Assembly: GCA_002841625.1 (NCBI GenBank)
Contig: PHAG01000011.1
Location: 61,072 to 125,071, forward strand
Source of the DNA: Firmicutes bacterium HGW-Firmicutes-1
GTDB taxonomy: Bacteria > Bacillota > Clostridia > Lachnospirales > Vallitaleaceae
Reading direction: 5' to 3'
Length of the DNA: 64,000 nt
Below are positions 27,768 to 36,391 of the stretch, one piece after another. The notes beneath the pieces were generated by a model that was not told where the DNA came from, made no database searches, and worked only from the letters and a program-made list of their open reading frames with translations. Numbering within the stretch: the first letter of the stretch is position 1; the number at the start of each line of letters is the position of its first letter. The position numbers and the translations under genes are program-made.

Positions 27768-28852
27768 TCCTCTTCTGGTATATTTTGAATAAATTGATGA
27801 GATATATTGAGAATATCCCTTTCTATTTCAATAAAAGCTATTACGATTTCTGGATCGAATTTTTTCCCACTTTCACTTCTGATAAAATCTAAAGCATAAT
27901 CATGATCAAAGGCAGGCTTGTATACCCTTTGACTCGTTATCGCATCATATACATCTACAATTGTCATGAGTCGGCCTGGGAGCGGAATTTCTTTTCCCTT
28001 TAATCCTGATGGATATCCAGATCCATCAAAACACTCGTGATGTGTTCCTGCAACCTCTATAGCTGTTTGAATAAATATAGGCACATCCCCACTATGTAAT
28101 TCATGACTTAAGGCTTCAACCCCATATGTTGTATGTTTCTTCATAATCTCAAACTCTTCTTTATCTAGCTTTCCTGGTTTTAAGAGAATATTATCAGGAA
28201 TGCCTACTTTTCCAATATCATGTAAGGGTGCTGTTTTGAAGAGTTCTGTAATATAGTCATCTGTTAAGCTCTCTATATATGGATGCTTCTTTTTTAATTG
28301 TTCACAAAGCTCTTTCATCATCCATTGTGTTCTTTTTGTATGATTACTTGACTCAATATTTCTTACTTCCAATAATCCAATCAAAGCATGGATAGTTATA
28401 TCTCTAGTTATAACCAATTCTCTCGTTCTATTTGAAACGGTTTCTTCTAGAACCTGGTTTTGCTGCTCAATACTTTTTCGTGCGCTTCTTAAATTTAAAT
28501 GAACTTCTATCCTTTTCCTCAAAGATTCTATATTTAAGGGTTTTCGAATATAGTCCACTGCCCCAAGATCTAAACCTCTAATTTCGTTTTCCGTTTCATC
28601 ATAATTGGTCAAAATAATTGTAACCATTTTGCTGTAAATGGGGTCATGGTTTATGGCTTCTAAAACTTCAAAGCCATTCATCCTCGGCATATTTAAATCT
28701 AAAATAATAATATCTAAATCAAGATTGGCGTTAATAAGCTCCATAGCTTCCACTCCATCACAAGCACAAATCAATTCGCAGTCACTCAGTATATTACTAA
28801 TAATCATCCTATCTGTCTTCGAATCATCAACAATCAGAATTTTTGCATTCAT
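27764..28852 (-). CDS. Response regulator with HD-GYP domain
   Basis: A protein of 362 residues. Residues 1-118 are a receiver domain with the phosphorylation Asp in IIILDLNMPRMNGFEV and the Lys in YIRKPLN. A coiled linker follows, then an HD-GYP domain from about 150: HDIGKVGIPDNILLKPGKL, THHECFDGSGYPSGLKG, and DVYDAITSQRVYK. The HD and GYP motifs are intact, so it should hydrolyse c-di-GMP. It lies in one operon with the hybrid kinase and a sugar-binding lipoprotein, linking an outside signal to c-di-GMP level. Confidence 0.93.
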   Translation of the reverse strand: MNAKILIVDDSKTDRMIISNILSDCELICACDGVEAMELINANLDLDIIILDLNMPRMNGFEVLEAINHDPIYSKMVTIILTNYDETENEIRGLDLGAVDYIRKPLNIESLRKRIEVHLNLRSARKSIEQQNQVLEETVSNRTRELVITRDITIHALIGLLEVRNIESSNHTKRTQWMMKELCEQLKKKHPYIESLTDDYITELFKTAPLHDIGKVGIPDNILLKPGKLDKEEFEIMKKHTTYGVEALSHELHSGDVPIFIQTAIEVAGTHHECFDGSGYPSGLKGKEIPLPGRLMTIVDVYDAITSQRVYKPAFDHDYALDFIRSESGKKFDPEIVIAFIEIERDILNISHQFIQNIPEEE

Positions 28853-28865
28853 AAATTACCTCCTA

Positions 28866-30197
28866 TTATTTTTCCCCCATTAATATCTTATCTCCTTGAT
28901 CTTGTATCTCTTGCAGAAAATCATCTATAGACATTTTATTTTCCATTACGAGATGTAGGCCTGGGGCATAGTACTCATCCTTTATTAATTGCCATTGTGG
29001 AACAGGAACATCAATACTTGGCTCGCTAAATCCCGTTAAAAACATCGAAAATTCAGGATACTTCTCAAATACAATGCTATCAGTAATATCCTTTCTAACC
29101 GGTAAACGAAATGGATAATATGCGTCGTGTTCAGGGCTATACTCACCATCCATAATCATTTCTTGTGCCTTTATTGAAATGAGATACTGAATAAATTGAA
29201 TGGCAGCTGTTTTCTTTTCTTCATTTAAATGTGGCTGTAAGGCTAGCATCATAGGTCCTACCTCTGCGTACAATCCTATATTTTCTAATGGAATAACGCC
29301 TGTTTCAAAAGGTCTACCATTTTTCCAGATATCCGTAATACCCCACAAGCCTTGGATCTCAAAGGCAATTTGTTGCTCCCTAAAATAATCCATGACCTCA
29401 ACTCCTGAATCTATCAACCAAGTATCTTGAGCATATGCGCCCAAATCATTCTTGTAGAATTCTATCGCAGCTTTTGCATTACTAGAATTAATAGTAACCT
29501 TCATTCCCTGAGAATTAACCAGTGTACCACCAAATCCATAAATAAATTGATTTACCATCCAAGAAATATCATTGTGTTCAGCGCCAACCAAGCCTATGCC
29601 ATGTGCATCTGTATTTTCTTCTACTTGTTTACAAGCAGCTACAAGCTTGTCTAGACTATTGATATTTGAAGGCTCTACTCCTGCTTTTCTGAGAAGATTT
29701 TTATTATAAATTAAGCCCATAGAGTGTCCTAACCAAGGGATTCCATATACCTTTTGTTCAACAACACCTAGTTCCCAAAGTTTTTCATAAAATAGACTTT
29801 CTTCATTTGCAAAACTACTGGTTAAATCTTGCAGCTTATTATTATATCCAAGATATTGGACATATCGATATGGCAATACATATAGATCCACAGCGTCATT
29901 GCTTTCTAAGAGGCTTTCTATGCTTTCAAGATCTTCATCCCCGTCAATTACTGAAATTTCATAATTTGTTTGATTGATGGCATTATATGAATCTACAATT
30001 TTTCTAATTGCTACACCACGTCCAGAGTAGGTTTTCCAGGTGATTCGTAAGGTTAAGCTCTCCTTTTTTTCTTGCAAGCTAGACTGCTCTTCGCTTTTTA
30101 GGGAAGTTTTGGTATTATTTTGAATTCCACAGCTTGATAACAAGGTTATGAGAACAATAAAGAGTATATACTTCCATATTGGTGTTTTATAACTCAT
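28866..30197 (-). CDS. Extracellular solute-binding lipoprotein (family 1, sugar type)
   Basis: A protein of 443 residues with a signal peptide and lipobox LLSSC. The mature part has the family-1 pattern: ITWKTYSGRGVAIRKIVDSYNAIN, then YGIPWLGHSMGLIYNKNLLRKAGVEP and FEIQGLWGITDIWKN. No ABC permease or ATPase gene is next to it. It lies 13 bases before the HD-GYP regulator and is probably the binding partner of the sensor kinase encoded third in the operon, or the stray binding protein of a transporter elsewhere. Confidence 0.9.
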   Translation of the reverse strand: MSYKTPIWKYILFIVLITLLSSCGIQNNTKTSLKSEEQSSLQEKKESLTLRITWKTYSGRGVAIRKIVDSYNAINQTNYEISVIDGDEDLESIESLLESNDAVDLYVLPYRYVQYLGYNNKLQDLTSSFANEESLFYEKLWELGVVEQKVYGIPWLGHSMGLIYNKNLLRKAGVEPSNINSLDKLVAACKQVEENTDAHGIGLVGAEHNDISWMVNQFIYGFGGTLVNSQGMKVTINSSNAKAAIEFYKNDLGAYAQDTWLIDSGVEVMDYFREQQIAFEIQGLWGITDIWKNGRPFETGVIPLENIGLYAEVGPMMLALQPHLNEEKKTAAIQFIQYLISIKAQEMIMDGEYSPEHDAYYPFRLPVRKDITDSIVFEKYPEFSMFLTGFSEPSIDVPVPQWQLIKDEYYAPGLHLVMENKMSIDDFLQEIQDQGDKILMGEK

Positions 30198-30359
30198 AAT
30201 GACTCTCTCCTTTTACAAATAACAATTTCTTATTCGTCTTTGGTAATGCTTTCTAATTATTATACACTACCCACTATATTTAGACAATTTCTATCGAAAA
30301 ATAACAGATAATTTACTTTTTGGCTATGACCAGTCACCCAGTTGAAAACACACAAAACC

Positions 30360-31541
30360 TCAACCTATGACCTCCTTGTGATAGTGGGCAATCTTTTCTG
30401 AACTGAAATACATTCCAATAATATATACAATTAAAAAAAACGGGAAAATTTTGATATCTGATATCGAAGTTGCTAACCCCAACAATGGCGGCAATAATGT
30501 ACTACCAATATAGGCAAATGCCATTTGCAAACCCATAATTTTTTGTGACAGTGCAGACCCAAATCGATTAGGTGTCTCGTGAAGCATACAAGGAAAAATA
30601 GGTGCACAACCCAGTCCAATTAGAATCAAACCAATCAATGATAAATCTACAGCAAAAGGCAGTAGAAGGAGCAATACACCGCTAAGTGCTATGACTTGTC
30701 CGCCTTGAATTAATCGTCTACAGCTAACTCTTAAGGTTAGAAATCCCGTAATAAGCCTTCCAACAGTTATTCCCGCATAATACATTGAAATCCAACGTGC
30801 AGCGGTTACTGGTGCCATGCCTTTAGCTAGAACCAAATAACTGCTTCCCCACAGGCCCACGGTCAGTTCCGTACCACAATAGAATAAAAATGCTATCAAG
30901 GATAACTTCACTCCCTTTATTGAAAGTACCGAAACTTTTGTATTTTGTTCAGGCGTATCTATGTATGCTGTTTTGTCTATATTCTCTCGATTTGGAATCT
31001 TGTTCCACAGTGGTAGTGTAAAAAACAATATTACAATTAGACTTAATTGGATTATAGCTATTGTAAAATATCCACCACTCCAGTTGTTCGACTTAAGTAT
31101 GTTTTGGGCCATTATGATAGGTCCTAACGTTGCTCCAATTCCCCAAAAGCAATGCAACCAGCTCATATGATGGGGTTTATAATGCATCGCTACGTAATTA
31201 TTGATTCCAGCATCCACAGATCCTGCTCCAAGCCCCAAAGGAATTGCACAGACAATTAACCATAGAAACGAGGGCGCAAAAGAAAAACCCAATAAAGCAA
31301 GAGCTGTTGCCGATACACTAAAAAAGGTAACCTTGCCAGTGCCAAAACGTTTGATCATTCTTTCACTCATTAAACTTGATAAAATGGTACCTCCACTAAT
31401 TGTCATGGAAATGATACCCGCCCAACCCAAAGGTACATTTAAATCTAATCTCATCACTGACCACGCTGATCCCAACAACGAGTCTGGTAATCCAAGACTG
31501 ATAAATACCAAGTAAATAATCAACAGAAAAAATGTTGCCAT
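30360..31541 (-). CDS. MFS transporter (FHS/fucose-permease-like)
   Basis: A protein of 393 residues with twelve predicted membrane helices. Helix one, LIIYLVFISLGLPDSLLGSAW, and the loop LHCFWGIGATLGPI belong to the sugar-type MFS group that includes fucose permease relatives. Its start is 27 bases downstream of the ROK regulator gene, so the pair is probably one unit. The substrate is likely a sugar or sugar derivative, but this is inferred from the regulator. Confidence 0.85.
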   Translation of the reverse strand: MATFFLLIIYLVFISLGLPDSLLGSAWSVMRLDLNVPLGWAGIISMTISGGTILSSLMSERMIKRFGTGKVTFFSVSATALALLGFSFAPSFLWLIVCAIPLGLGAGSVDAGINNYVAMHYKPHHMSWLHCFWGIGATLGPIIMAQNILKSNNWSGGYFTIAIIQLSLIVILFFTLPLWNKIPNRENIDKTAYIDTPEQNTKVSVLSIKGVKLSLIAFLFYCGTELTVGLWGSSYLVLAKGMAPVTAARWISMYYAGITVGRLITGFLTLRVSCRRLIQGGQVIALSGVLLLLLPFAVDLSLIGLILIGLGCAPIFPCMLHETPNRFGSALSQKIMGLQMAFAYIGSTLLPPLLGLATSISDIKIFPFFLIVYIIGMYFSSEKIAHYHKEVIG

Positions 31542-31568
31542 ATGTTCAATCTCCTATCTTTTTATATG

Positions 31569-32591
31569 TTATAACTTAGCTTTAAAAGAACCTGATAGAT
31601 TATTCATTGATATCGTCATTAGGCCTTTTAAATAGAATTTGTGAATACTCTCCTTAAAAATAATATGTGGCATATGTTCTTTAGCAATTACTTCCTCAAC
31701 CTGCCTTTGTATTTCATCTAGCATATTCTCAGTTATAAGTGTCCCTGTGAGAATGATTGTTTCGGGATTTATTATGGCTATCATAGAAGAAATCGATTTA
31801 ACGATTAAAGGGAGCGTGGTGCTGCTTTCACTAAGCATTTCTTCCATCTGTTGACGTGTCCTATCGTAGGGGAGAAAAGCAATTTCACCAGCGAAATTGG
31901 TATATCCGCGGAGAATATGACCATTCACTATGATACCTGATCCAGGAAAGTTGTCTTTTATAAAAGTCATTACAGCAATTGATGCCTCTTCTTCATAATC
32001 CTGTTCTTGGTAAATACCAATAGCTGTAGCATTCATATCATTTTCTAATAAGGTCTTGATACCAAAACGTTTTTCTAAATGATTAGCCATAGGACAATCA
32101 CTCAGCGACTGTACATCACAGGTATGAATGAATCGTTGCTTCAAAATAACACCAGGTATTCCTATACCAATCGCTTTTATTACAGGATGCTTTTGTAACA
32201 CCTGCGCTATGACATCATCAATTGATTGATAGTCCATATGCTCTTTGTAAAATGCTTCTTCTTCTAAAATTTCACCTATAAGATTGAAAACGGCATATCG
32301 AAGGGCTGTCTTTTTGCTGTCATTATCGATATATAGGCTTAAAATATTAAAAAAATTACTATTGTACTCATACCGTTGAGATGGTCGTCCACCACTCTTA
32401 TTTTCCTTATCCAGTTCTAAGACTTCTCCAGCTACAACCATCTCATTTAACAAATTATTGCAAGTGGCATGACTCAGCCCTGTCACAGCAGCAATACCTG
32501 CTTTTGTATTACCGGGCATTGTCTTGATCACTACTCGTATAAGTTCCATATTCATTTTTTTGACATTTGAAGTATTGTATGTGATTTGCAT
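31569..32591 (-). CDS. ROK family transcriptional regulator
   Basis: A protein of 340 residues. Residues about 10-70 form a winged helix (NTKAGIAAVTGLSHATCNNLLNEM), followed by the ROK kinase-like domain with AIGIGIPGVI near residue 142, ENDMNATAIG near residue 185 and ETIILTGTLI near residue 290. The Zn-cysteine motif of classical ROK proteins is not seen, which argues for a regulator without sugar kinase activity. Start at 32591 is supported by AAAGGAGATG. A palindrome sits over its promoter, suggesting autoregulation. Confidence 0.88.
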   Translation of the reverse strand: MQITYNTSNVKKMNMELIRVVIKTMPGNTKAGIAAVTGLSHATCNNLLNEMVVAGEVLELDKENKSGGRPSQRYEYNSNFFNILSLYIDNDSKKTALRYAVFNLIGEILEEEAFYKEHMDYQSIDDVIAQVLQKHPVIKAIGIGIPGVILKQRFIHTCDVQSLSDCPMANHLEKRFGIKTLLENDMNATAIGIYQEQDYEEEASIAVMTFIKDNFPGSGIIVNGHILRGYTNFAGEIAFLPYDRTRQQMEEMLSESSTTLPLIVKSISSMIAIINPETIILTGTLITENMLDEIQRQVEEVIAKEHMPHIIFKESIHKFYLKGLMTISMNNLSGSFKAKL

Positions 32592-32617
32592 GGGATCATC
32601 TCCTTTATATATTATAC

Positions 32618-32632
32618 CACTTATTATAAGTG
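32618..32632 (-). promoter_or_regulatory. Palindromic operator at the ROK regulator promoter
   Basis: CACTTATTATAAGTG is a perfect 15-base palindrome around a central T. On the minus strand a TATAAT follows at once, and the ROK start is 27 bases further on. It is a likely autoregulatory operator. Confidence 0.55.
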
Positions 32633-32842
32633 TTATAATAACAGCTGTCAAGTATGGGTCCGATGAATTTAGTAAATGTTTACGCTATATATAAACCATA
32701 GATTAGTAATAGATTCTATGATAGAATATATAAATACCATCTTTACCTACCTAGAAATAGCAAGAAGCAAATATCCATGCCTCAAAGAATAGGTCTTCTT
32801 TAATCGTTAAACTAAAATAAATTCATATAGGAGGATTAAATT

Positions 32843-33286
32843 ATGGAATTAAATTGTATTCGTTTATTAGTGAATGATTTTGATGGCTGTTTTAAGTTTT
32901 ATAAAGAAAATTTAAAACTCACATCAACTTGGGGTGAAATAGGTGGTGACTATGCGAGTTTTGACATTGGTTTATCATCTGGTTTATCCCTGTTTAAATC
33001 AGATTTAATGGCATCTGCTATTGGTGATACCGATAAAGAGTATCCCGTTGGTTATAGAGATAAAATTGCCATCATTATTAAAGTTGATGATGTTGATAGA
33101 ATTTATAATGAGTTAAAATCTAATGGAGTTCATTTTGTTAACGAGCCAAGTGATATGACCGGCTGGGGAATGAGGGCCGTACATCTAAGAGACCCTGAGA
33201 ACAATTTGTTAGAACTTTTTTCAGAACTAGATAAATCTAAATGGGACCATGAGTTAGTTGAAGACGATACAAAATATAATAACTAA
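32843..33286 (+). CDS. VOC family protein (glyoxalase/bleomycin resistance fold)
   Basis: A protein of 147 residues made of two beta-alpha-beta-beta-beta modules. LNCIRLLVNDFDGCFKFYKENLKL is the first module and IIIKVDDVDRIYNELKSNGVHFV the second; the end LRDPENNLLELFSE carries the conserved metal-ligand glutamate. AGGAGGA precedes the ATG. It may be a small-molecule-modifying or binding protein; VOC sequence alone does not reveal the substrate. Confidence 0.85.
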   Translation: MELNCIRLLVNDFDGCFKFYKENLKLTSTWGEIGGDYASFDIGLSSGLSLFKSDLMASAIGDTDKEYPVGYRDKIAIIIKVDDVDRIYNELKSNGVHFVNEPSDMTGWGMRAVHLRDPENNLLELFSELDKSKWDHELVEDDTKYNN

Positions 33287-33330
33287 TATATAAAACGAAT
33301 TTTAAAAAATAAATATCAGTTCATAAATCA

Positions 33331-33362
33331 AGCCCCTGCAATTATTTTGCAAGGGCTTTGTT
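33331..33362. terminator. Shared terminator between the VOC gene and Phd-Uma2 copy 1
   Basis: AGCCCCTGCA and TTGCAAGGGCT form a stem with one mismatch and a short AT loop, followed by TTTG on the plus strand. It lies between two converging genes. Confidence 0.6.
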
Positions 33363-33365
33363 ATC

Positions 33366-34076
33366 CTATTTGCTGAAAATATCCGATAGATTTAGACTTA
33401 AACCTTCAAAGATGTTTGAAATAAACACCTCTTCCTGAGTGAGTGTGTTCATTTGTTCAATTTCAAAATGTTCAAAACCCCAGTGGTGTAGCTTTTTGTT
33501 TTTCGGGTCTATTACTACATATTCCTTCACTCCAGAGGTCAAATATAAATTCAATTTCCTGACCAAATCATTGTTTCTGGTAGAAGATGAAAGGATTTCA
33601 ACAATGAAAGCAGGCACTCCATAATAGCGTTCCTCACGTACATTTTCCTCATCACACATAACAAACAAATCAGGTTGGATGACATCCTTTGTTTTAGACT
33701 TCTCAAAGAAGATATCATATGGTGCAACATAAGGTTTGCATTTTTTATCCTTGAAATATGTGTATAGCACACCAAATATGTTCATCAATATGTGTTGGTG
33801 TGTATGGTTAGGAGAGGACAACGCATAAACAATACCATCCAAATATTCAAACCGTGCATCTGAATGCTCATATAAATCCATATATTCCTCAAAGGTCATT
33901 TCCTTATTATGGTAAGTATAATCGGGTGCACCCTCTCTAATGACATCTTCATAACGATAATAACGCATCAACTTGGCTACAGGCTTTCCGTTCCTGGTTA
34001 CAATAATATCCTCCTCCTGTACCAAATCCAAATACTTCCCGAAATTTGTTTTTAGTTCTGTTGAATTTATATCCAT
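33366..34076 (-). CDS. Phd-Uma2 fusion protein, copy 1
   Basis: A protein of 236 residues. Residues 1-42 (STELKTNFGKYLDLV, IIVTRNGKPVAKL) match the DNA-binding half of Phd/YefM antitoxins. From about residue 70 it is a Uma2 (DUF820) domain of the PD-(D/E)XK nuclease fold: RFEYLDG, NHTHQHI, VIQPDLFVMCDE with the Asp, FIVEILSSS with the Glu, and LVRKLNLYLTSGVKEY with the Lys. All expected catalytic residues are present. Classical Phd is a separate antitoxin protein; here both parts are one chain. The single gene sits behind its own promoter with a perfect inverted repeat. Confidence 0.88.
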   Translation of the reverse strand: MDINSTELKTNFGKYLDLVQEEDIIVTRNGKPVAKLMRYYRYEDVIREGAPDYTYHNKEMTFEEYMDLYEHSDARFEYLDGIVYALSSPNHTHQHILMNIFGVLYTYFKDKKCKPYVAPYDIFFEKSKTKDVIQPDLFVMCDEENVREERYYGVPAFIVEILSSSTRNNDLVRKLNLYLTSGVKEYVVIDPKNKKLHHWGFEHFEIEQMNTLTQEEVFISNIFEGLSLNLSDIFSK

Positions 34077-34107
34077 AAAAATACCTCCGAATCAACTAAT
34101 TGATAAC

Positions 34108-34150
34108 ATTATAGCACGCAAATGATTAATATGCGAAACTATATTAATCA
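34108..34150 (-). promoter_or_regulatory. Promoter and inverted repeat of Phd-Uma2 copy 1
   Basis: TATAAT on the minus strand (34108-34113) with a weak TTCGCA 18 bases upstream. The -35 lies between perfect ten-base inverted arms TGATTAATAT (34123-34132) and ATATTAATCA (34141-34150). A protein bound to both arms would cover the promoter. Confidence 0.6.
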
Positions 34151-34214
34151 TTTTATACCGTTTATTAATTATTTAATTTGAATAGTCGATCATTTAAAGG
34201 AGTATTGATAACTA

Positions 34215-34502
34215 ATGCTTTCTCGGCTGTCCTGGATTCGATTCTCTACAGACTTTGATTTAAGTCAGACCGTTGAAATCATTTTGCTGACTATGGAAGT
34301 GATAGCCTATAAAAAAAATCTTCAGCTAGACTATATTGTCGAACCAGGCTTGAGAATCAATGGTAATAAAGAACAAATCGCTCAGGGCCTTGATTTATCA
34401 ATTGCAAAAGAAATCGTGGAACAACATGGTGGAAATATATCAGTGGCAGGTAGTATTGGTCAAAGTACGACGTTTAAGGTCAAGCTTACCTGTATTTCTT
34501 AG
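34215..34502 (+). pseudogene. Histidine kinase remnant with internal deletion
   Basis: An open frame of 95 residues that is clearly part of a histidine kinase ATPase domain: FDLSQTVEIILLTMEVIAYKKN, then LDYIVEPGLRINGNKEQIAQ, directly joined to GLDLSIAKEIVEQHGGNISV and TTFKVKL. The region with the N box, the DxGxG box and the first glycine box is missing between EQIAQ and GLDLSIA, and the sensor and phosphoacceptor parts are missing upstream. It cannot be an active kinase. Confidence 0.75.
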
Positions 34503-34690
34503 CTAATCACGGCAAATTAAATTTTAGTAACACGCATTTGCTTCAAGCTCCAAAACTTCCTAAGCGATAAATTCTCAGCAATAATTCAATTCTTTAATGC
34601 AATTTTGTTTCGTATTATTTCCAATTATGCTAAAATAATAATATGAACTTCGGTATTTAAGTTATAAAACTTTTGTGGGGTAAAAAAAAC
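34503..34690. other. Spacer before the Hsp70 gene
   Basis: About 190 AT-rich bases holding the promoter region of the chaperone pair (a TAAAAT hexamer near 34632). I see nothing else in it. Confidence 0.4.
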
Positions 34691-36391
34691 ATGGTAACTA
34701 TAGGCATTGATCTAGGCACAACAAATAGCCTTGTATCTTATTGGAGTGAAAAGGGTCCAGTAATTATTCCAAATGTACTAGGCTCAAATCTGACACCTTC
34801 AGTGGTCAGCATCAATGACCAGAACGAAATACTGGTAGGTGAAGTTGCACAGCAACGGCTCATTACGCATCCTAATTTGACTGCTTCAACTTTCAAAAGA
34901 TATATGGGAACAAAAAAGAGATACCAATTAGGTAAATATACCTTTTCACCTGAAGAACTCACCTCATTTTTGTTAAGCGTCCTAAAAGCAGATGCAGAAG
35001 CTTATTTAAGTCAAGAGGTACATAACGCTGTCATTAGTATTCCTGCTTATTTTAATGATTCGCAAAGAAGGGCTACCAAGCAAGCCGCTGAACTCGCTGG
35101 GTTAAAGGTTGAACGATTAATCAGTGAGCCCACAGCTGCTGCAATTTGTTATGGTCTTCACCAGCAAGCCTCGGAGACTAAATTTATGATATTTGACTTA
35201 GGTGGTGGAACTTTTGATGTTTCAATTTTAGAATTGTTTGAAGGAGTTATGGAAGTAAGGTCCATTTCAGGTGATAGTTTTCTTGGAGGAGAGGATTTTA
35301 CCAATTTACTTATTTCAGATTTTGCGGAAGTCAATCAAATTAATCTGCAGACCCTTGATTCGAAAACAAAGGCTGCTCTTTACAAACAAGCTGAACTTTG
35401 CAAACGTCAACTTAGCGAAAAGATCTGCGCGATAATAAATCTAACAATAAAAGAAAAACACTTTGAATATGTTATAAACCGCTCTGACTTTGATAAGCTT
35501 GCAACTAATCTTATGTTACGAATGCGTCAACCTATGAATCGTGCTCTTAATGATTCGAGTCTTGTACCAGAAGAATTAAATGCTGTTATCCTAATTGGCG
35601 GCGCTACTCGTATGCCAATTATTAAATCTATCATAACCAAAATGTTTCATAGATTGCCTTATTCTAATATCAACCCTGATGAGGCTGTAGCTTTAGGTGC
35701 AGCCATTCAGATAGCACTAAAAGAAAGAAATGAAGCTTTAAATGAGATTATTCTAACAGATGTTTGCCCATTTACACTCGGTACTTCGGTTGCAAAACAG
35801 GTAGGTAACGGAAAAATGATAGGAGGTTGTTTTTTCCCGATCATTGAAAGAAATACAATCATACCTGTTAGTCGTGTTGAGCGACTTACTACTTGTCATG
35901 ATTATCAAGATATTATCGTAATTGATATATTTCAGGGTGAGAACCATAACGTTGATGAAAATGTTAAACTTGGGAAATTACAAATCTCTGTGCCTGCAGC
36001 ACCAGCTGGAATGGAATCTGTAGATGTGCGTTACACTTACGATATTAACGGCATTTTAGAAGTTGAATTGACGACAATCAGTACAGGAGAAGTGAAAAGG
36101 ATAGTTATTGAAAACAGCCCCGGAAACATGTCAAAAAAAGAAATAGATGCAATACTACGAAACTTAAAAGGCTTAAAGATTAACCCTAGAGATAAAACAG
36201 AAAATCGATTACTCATTGCAAAGGGTGAAAGATTATTCGAAGAAACTTTAGGAGATAGACGCCGTTATATTGGAGAACTATTAGCAAAGTTTGAGTATAC
36301 TCTTTCTCTCCAGGATGAAAGAACTATTCAAAAAACTGCAAAGGAACTGAGAGAAGTTTTCGGACAAATTGAAGGGAGCGGTGATTACTAA
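34691..36391 (+). CDS. hscC: Hsp70 family chaperone, HscC type
   Basis: A protein of 566 residues, shorter than DnaK (about 610-640) and like HscC. It begins MVTIGIDLGTTNSLVSYW and holds AVISIPAYFNDSQRRATKQAAELAGL, RLISEPTAAAICYG, FDLGGGTFDVSIL and VILIGGATRMPII, the complete actin-like ATPase set. The substrate domain is present but the lid at the C-terminus is short. The frame extends to a TTG at 34673, but the ATG at 34691 is the natural start with GTGGGG upstream. The next gene starts on its stop codon and encodes the likely J-partner. Confidence 0.92.
   Translation: MVTIGIDLGTTNSLVSYWSEKGPVIIPNVLGSNLTPSVVSINDQNEILVGEVAQQRLITHPNLTASTFKRYMGTKKRYQLGKYTFSPEELTSFLLSVLKADAEAYLSQEVHNAVISIPAYFNDSQRRATKQAAELAGLKVERLISEPTAAAICYGLHQQASETKFMIFDLGGGTFDVSILELFEGVMEVRSISGDSFLGGEDFTNLLISDFAEVNQINLQTLDSKTKAALYKQAELCKRQLSEKICAIINLTIKEKHFEYVINRSDFDKLATNLMLRMRQPMNRALNDSSLVPEELNAVILIGGATRMPIIKSIITKMFHRLPYSNINPDEAVALGAAIQIALKERNEALNEIILTDVCPFTLGTSVAKQVGNGKMIGGCFFPIIERNTIIPVSRVERLTTCHDYQDIIVIDIFQGENHNVDENVKLGKLQISVPAAPAGMESVDVRYTYDINGILEVELTTISTGEVKRIVIENSPGNMSKKEIDAILRNLKGLKINPRDKTENRLLIAKGERLFEETLGDRRRYIGELLAKFEYTLSLQDERTIQKTAKELREVFGQIEGSGDY

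Noticed and set aside
34225..34250. tRNA-like T-arm (GGATTCGATTCTC)
   Set aside because: No matching acceptor, anticodon or D arm is found nearby. I saw no tRNA or rRNA gene in the window.
34215..34502. Intact small ATPase or anti-sigma-type kinase
   Set aside because: The N box and the DxGxG segment are missing between EQIAQ and GLDLSIA, so it is a deletion remnant and not a functional short kinase.
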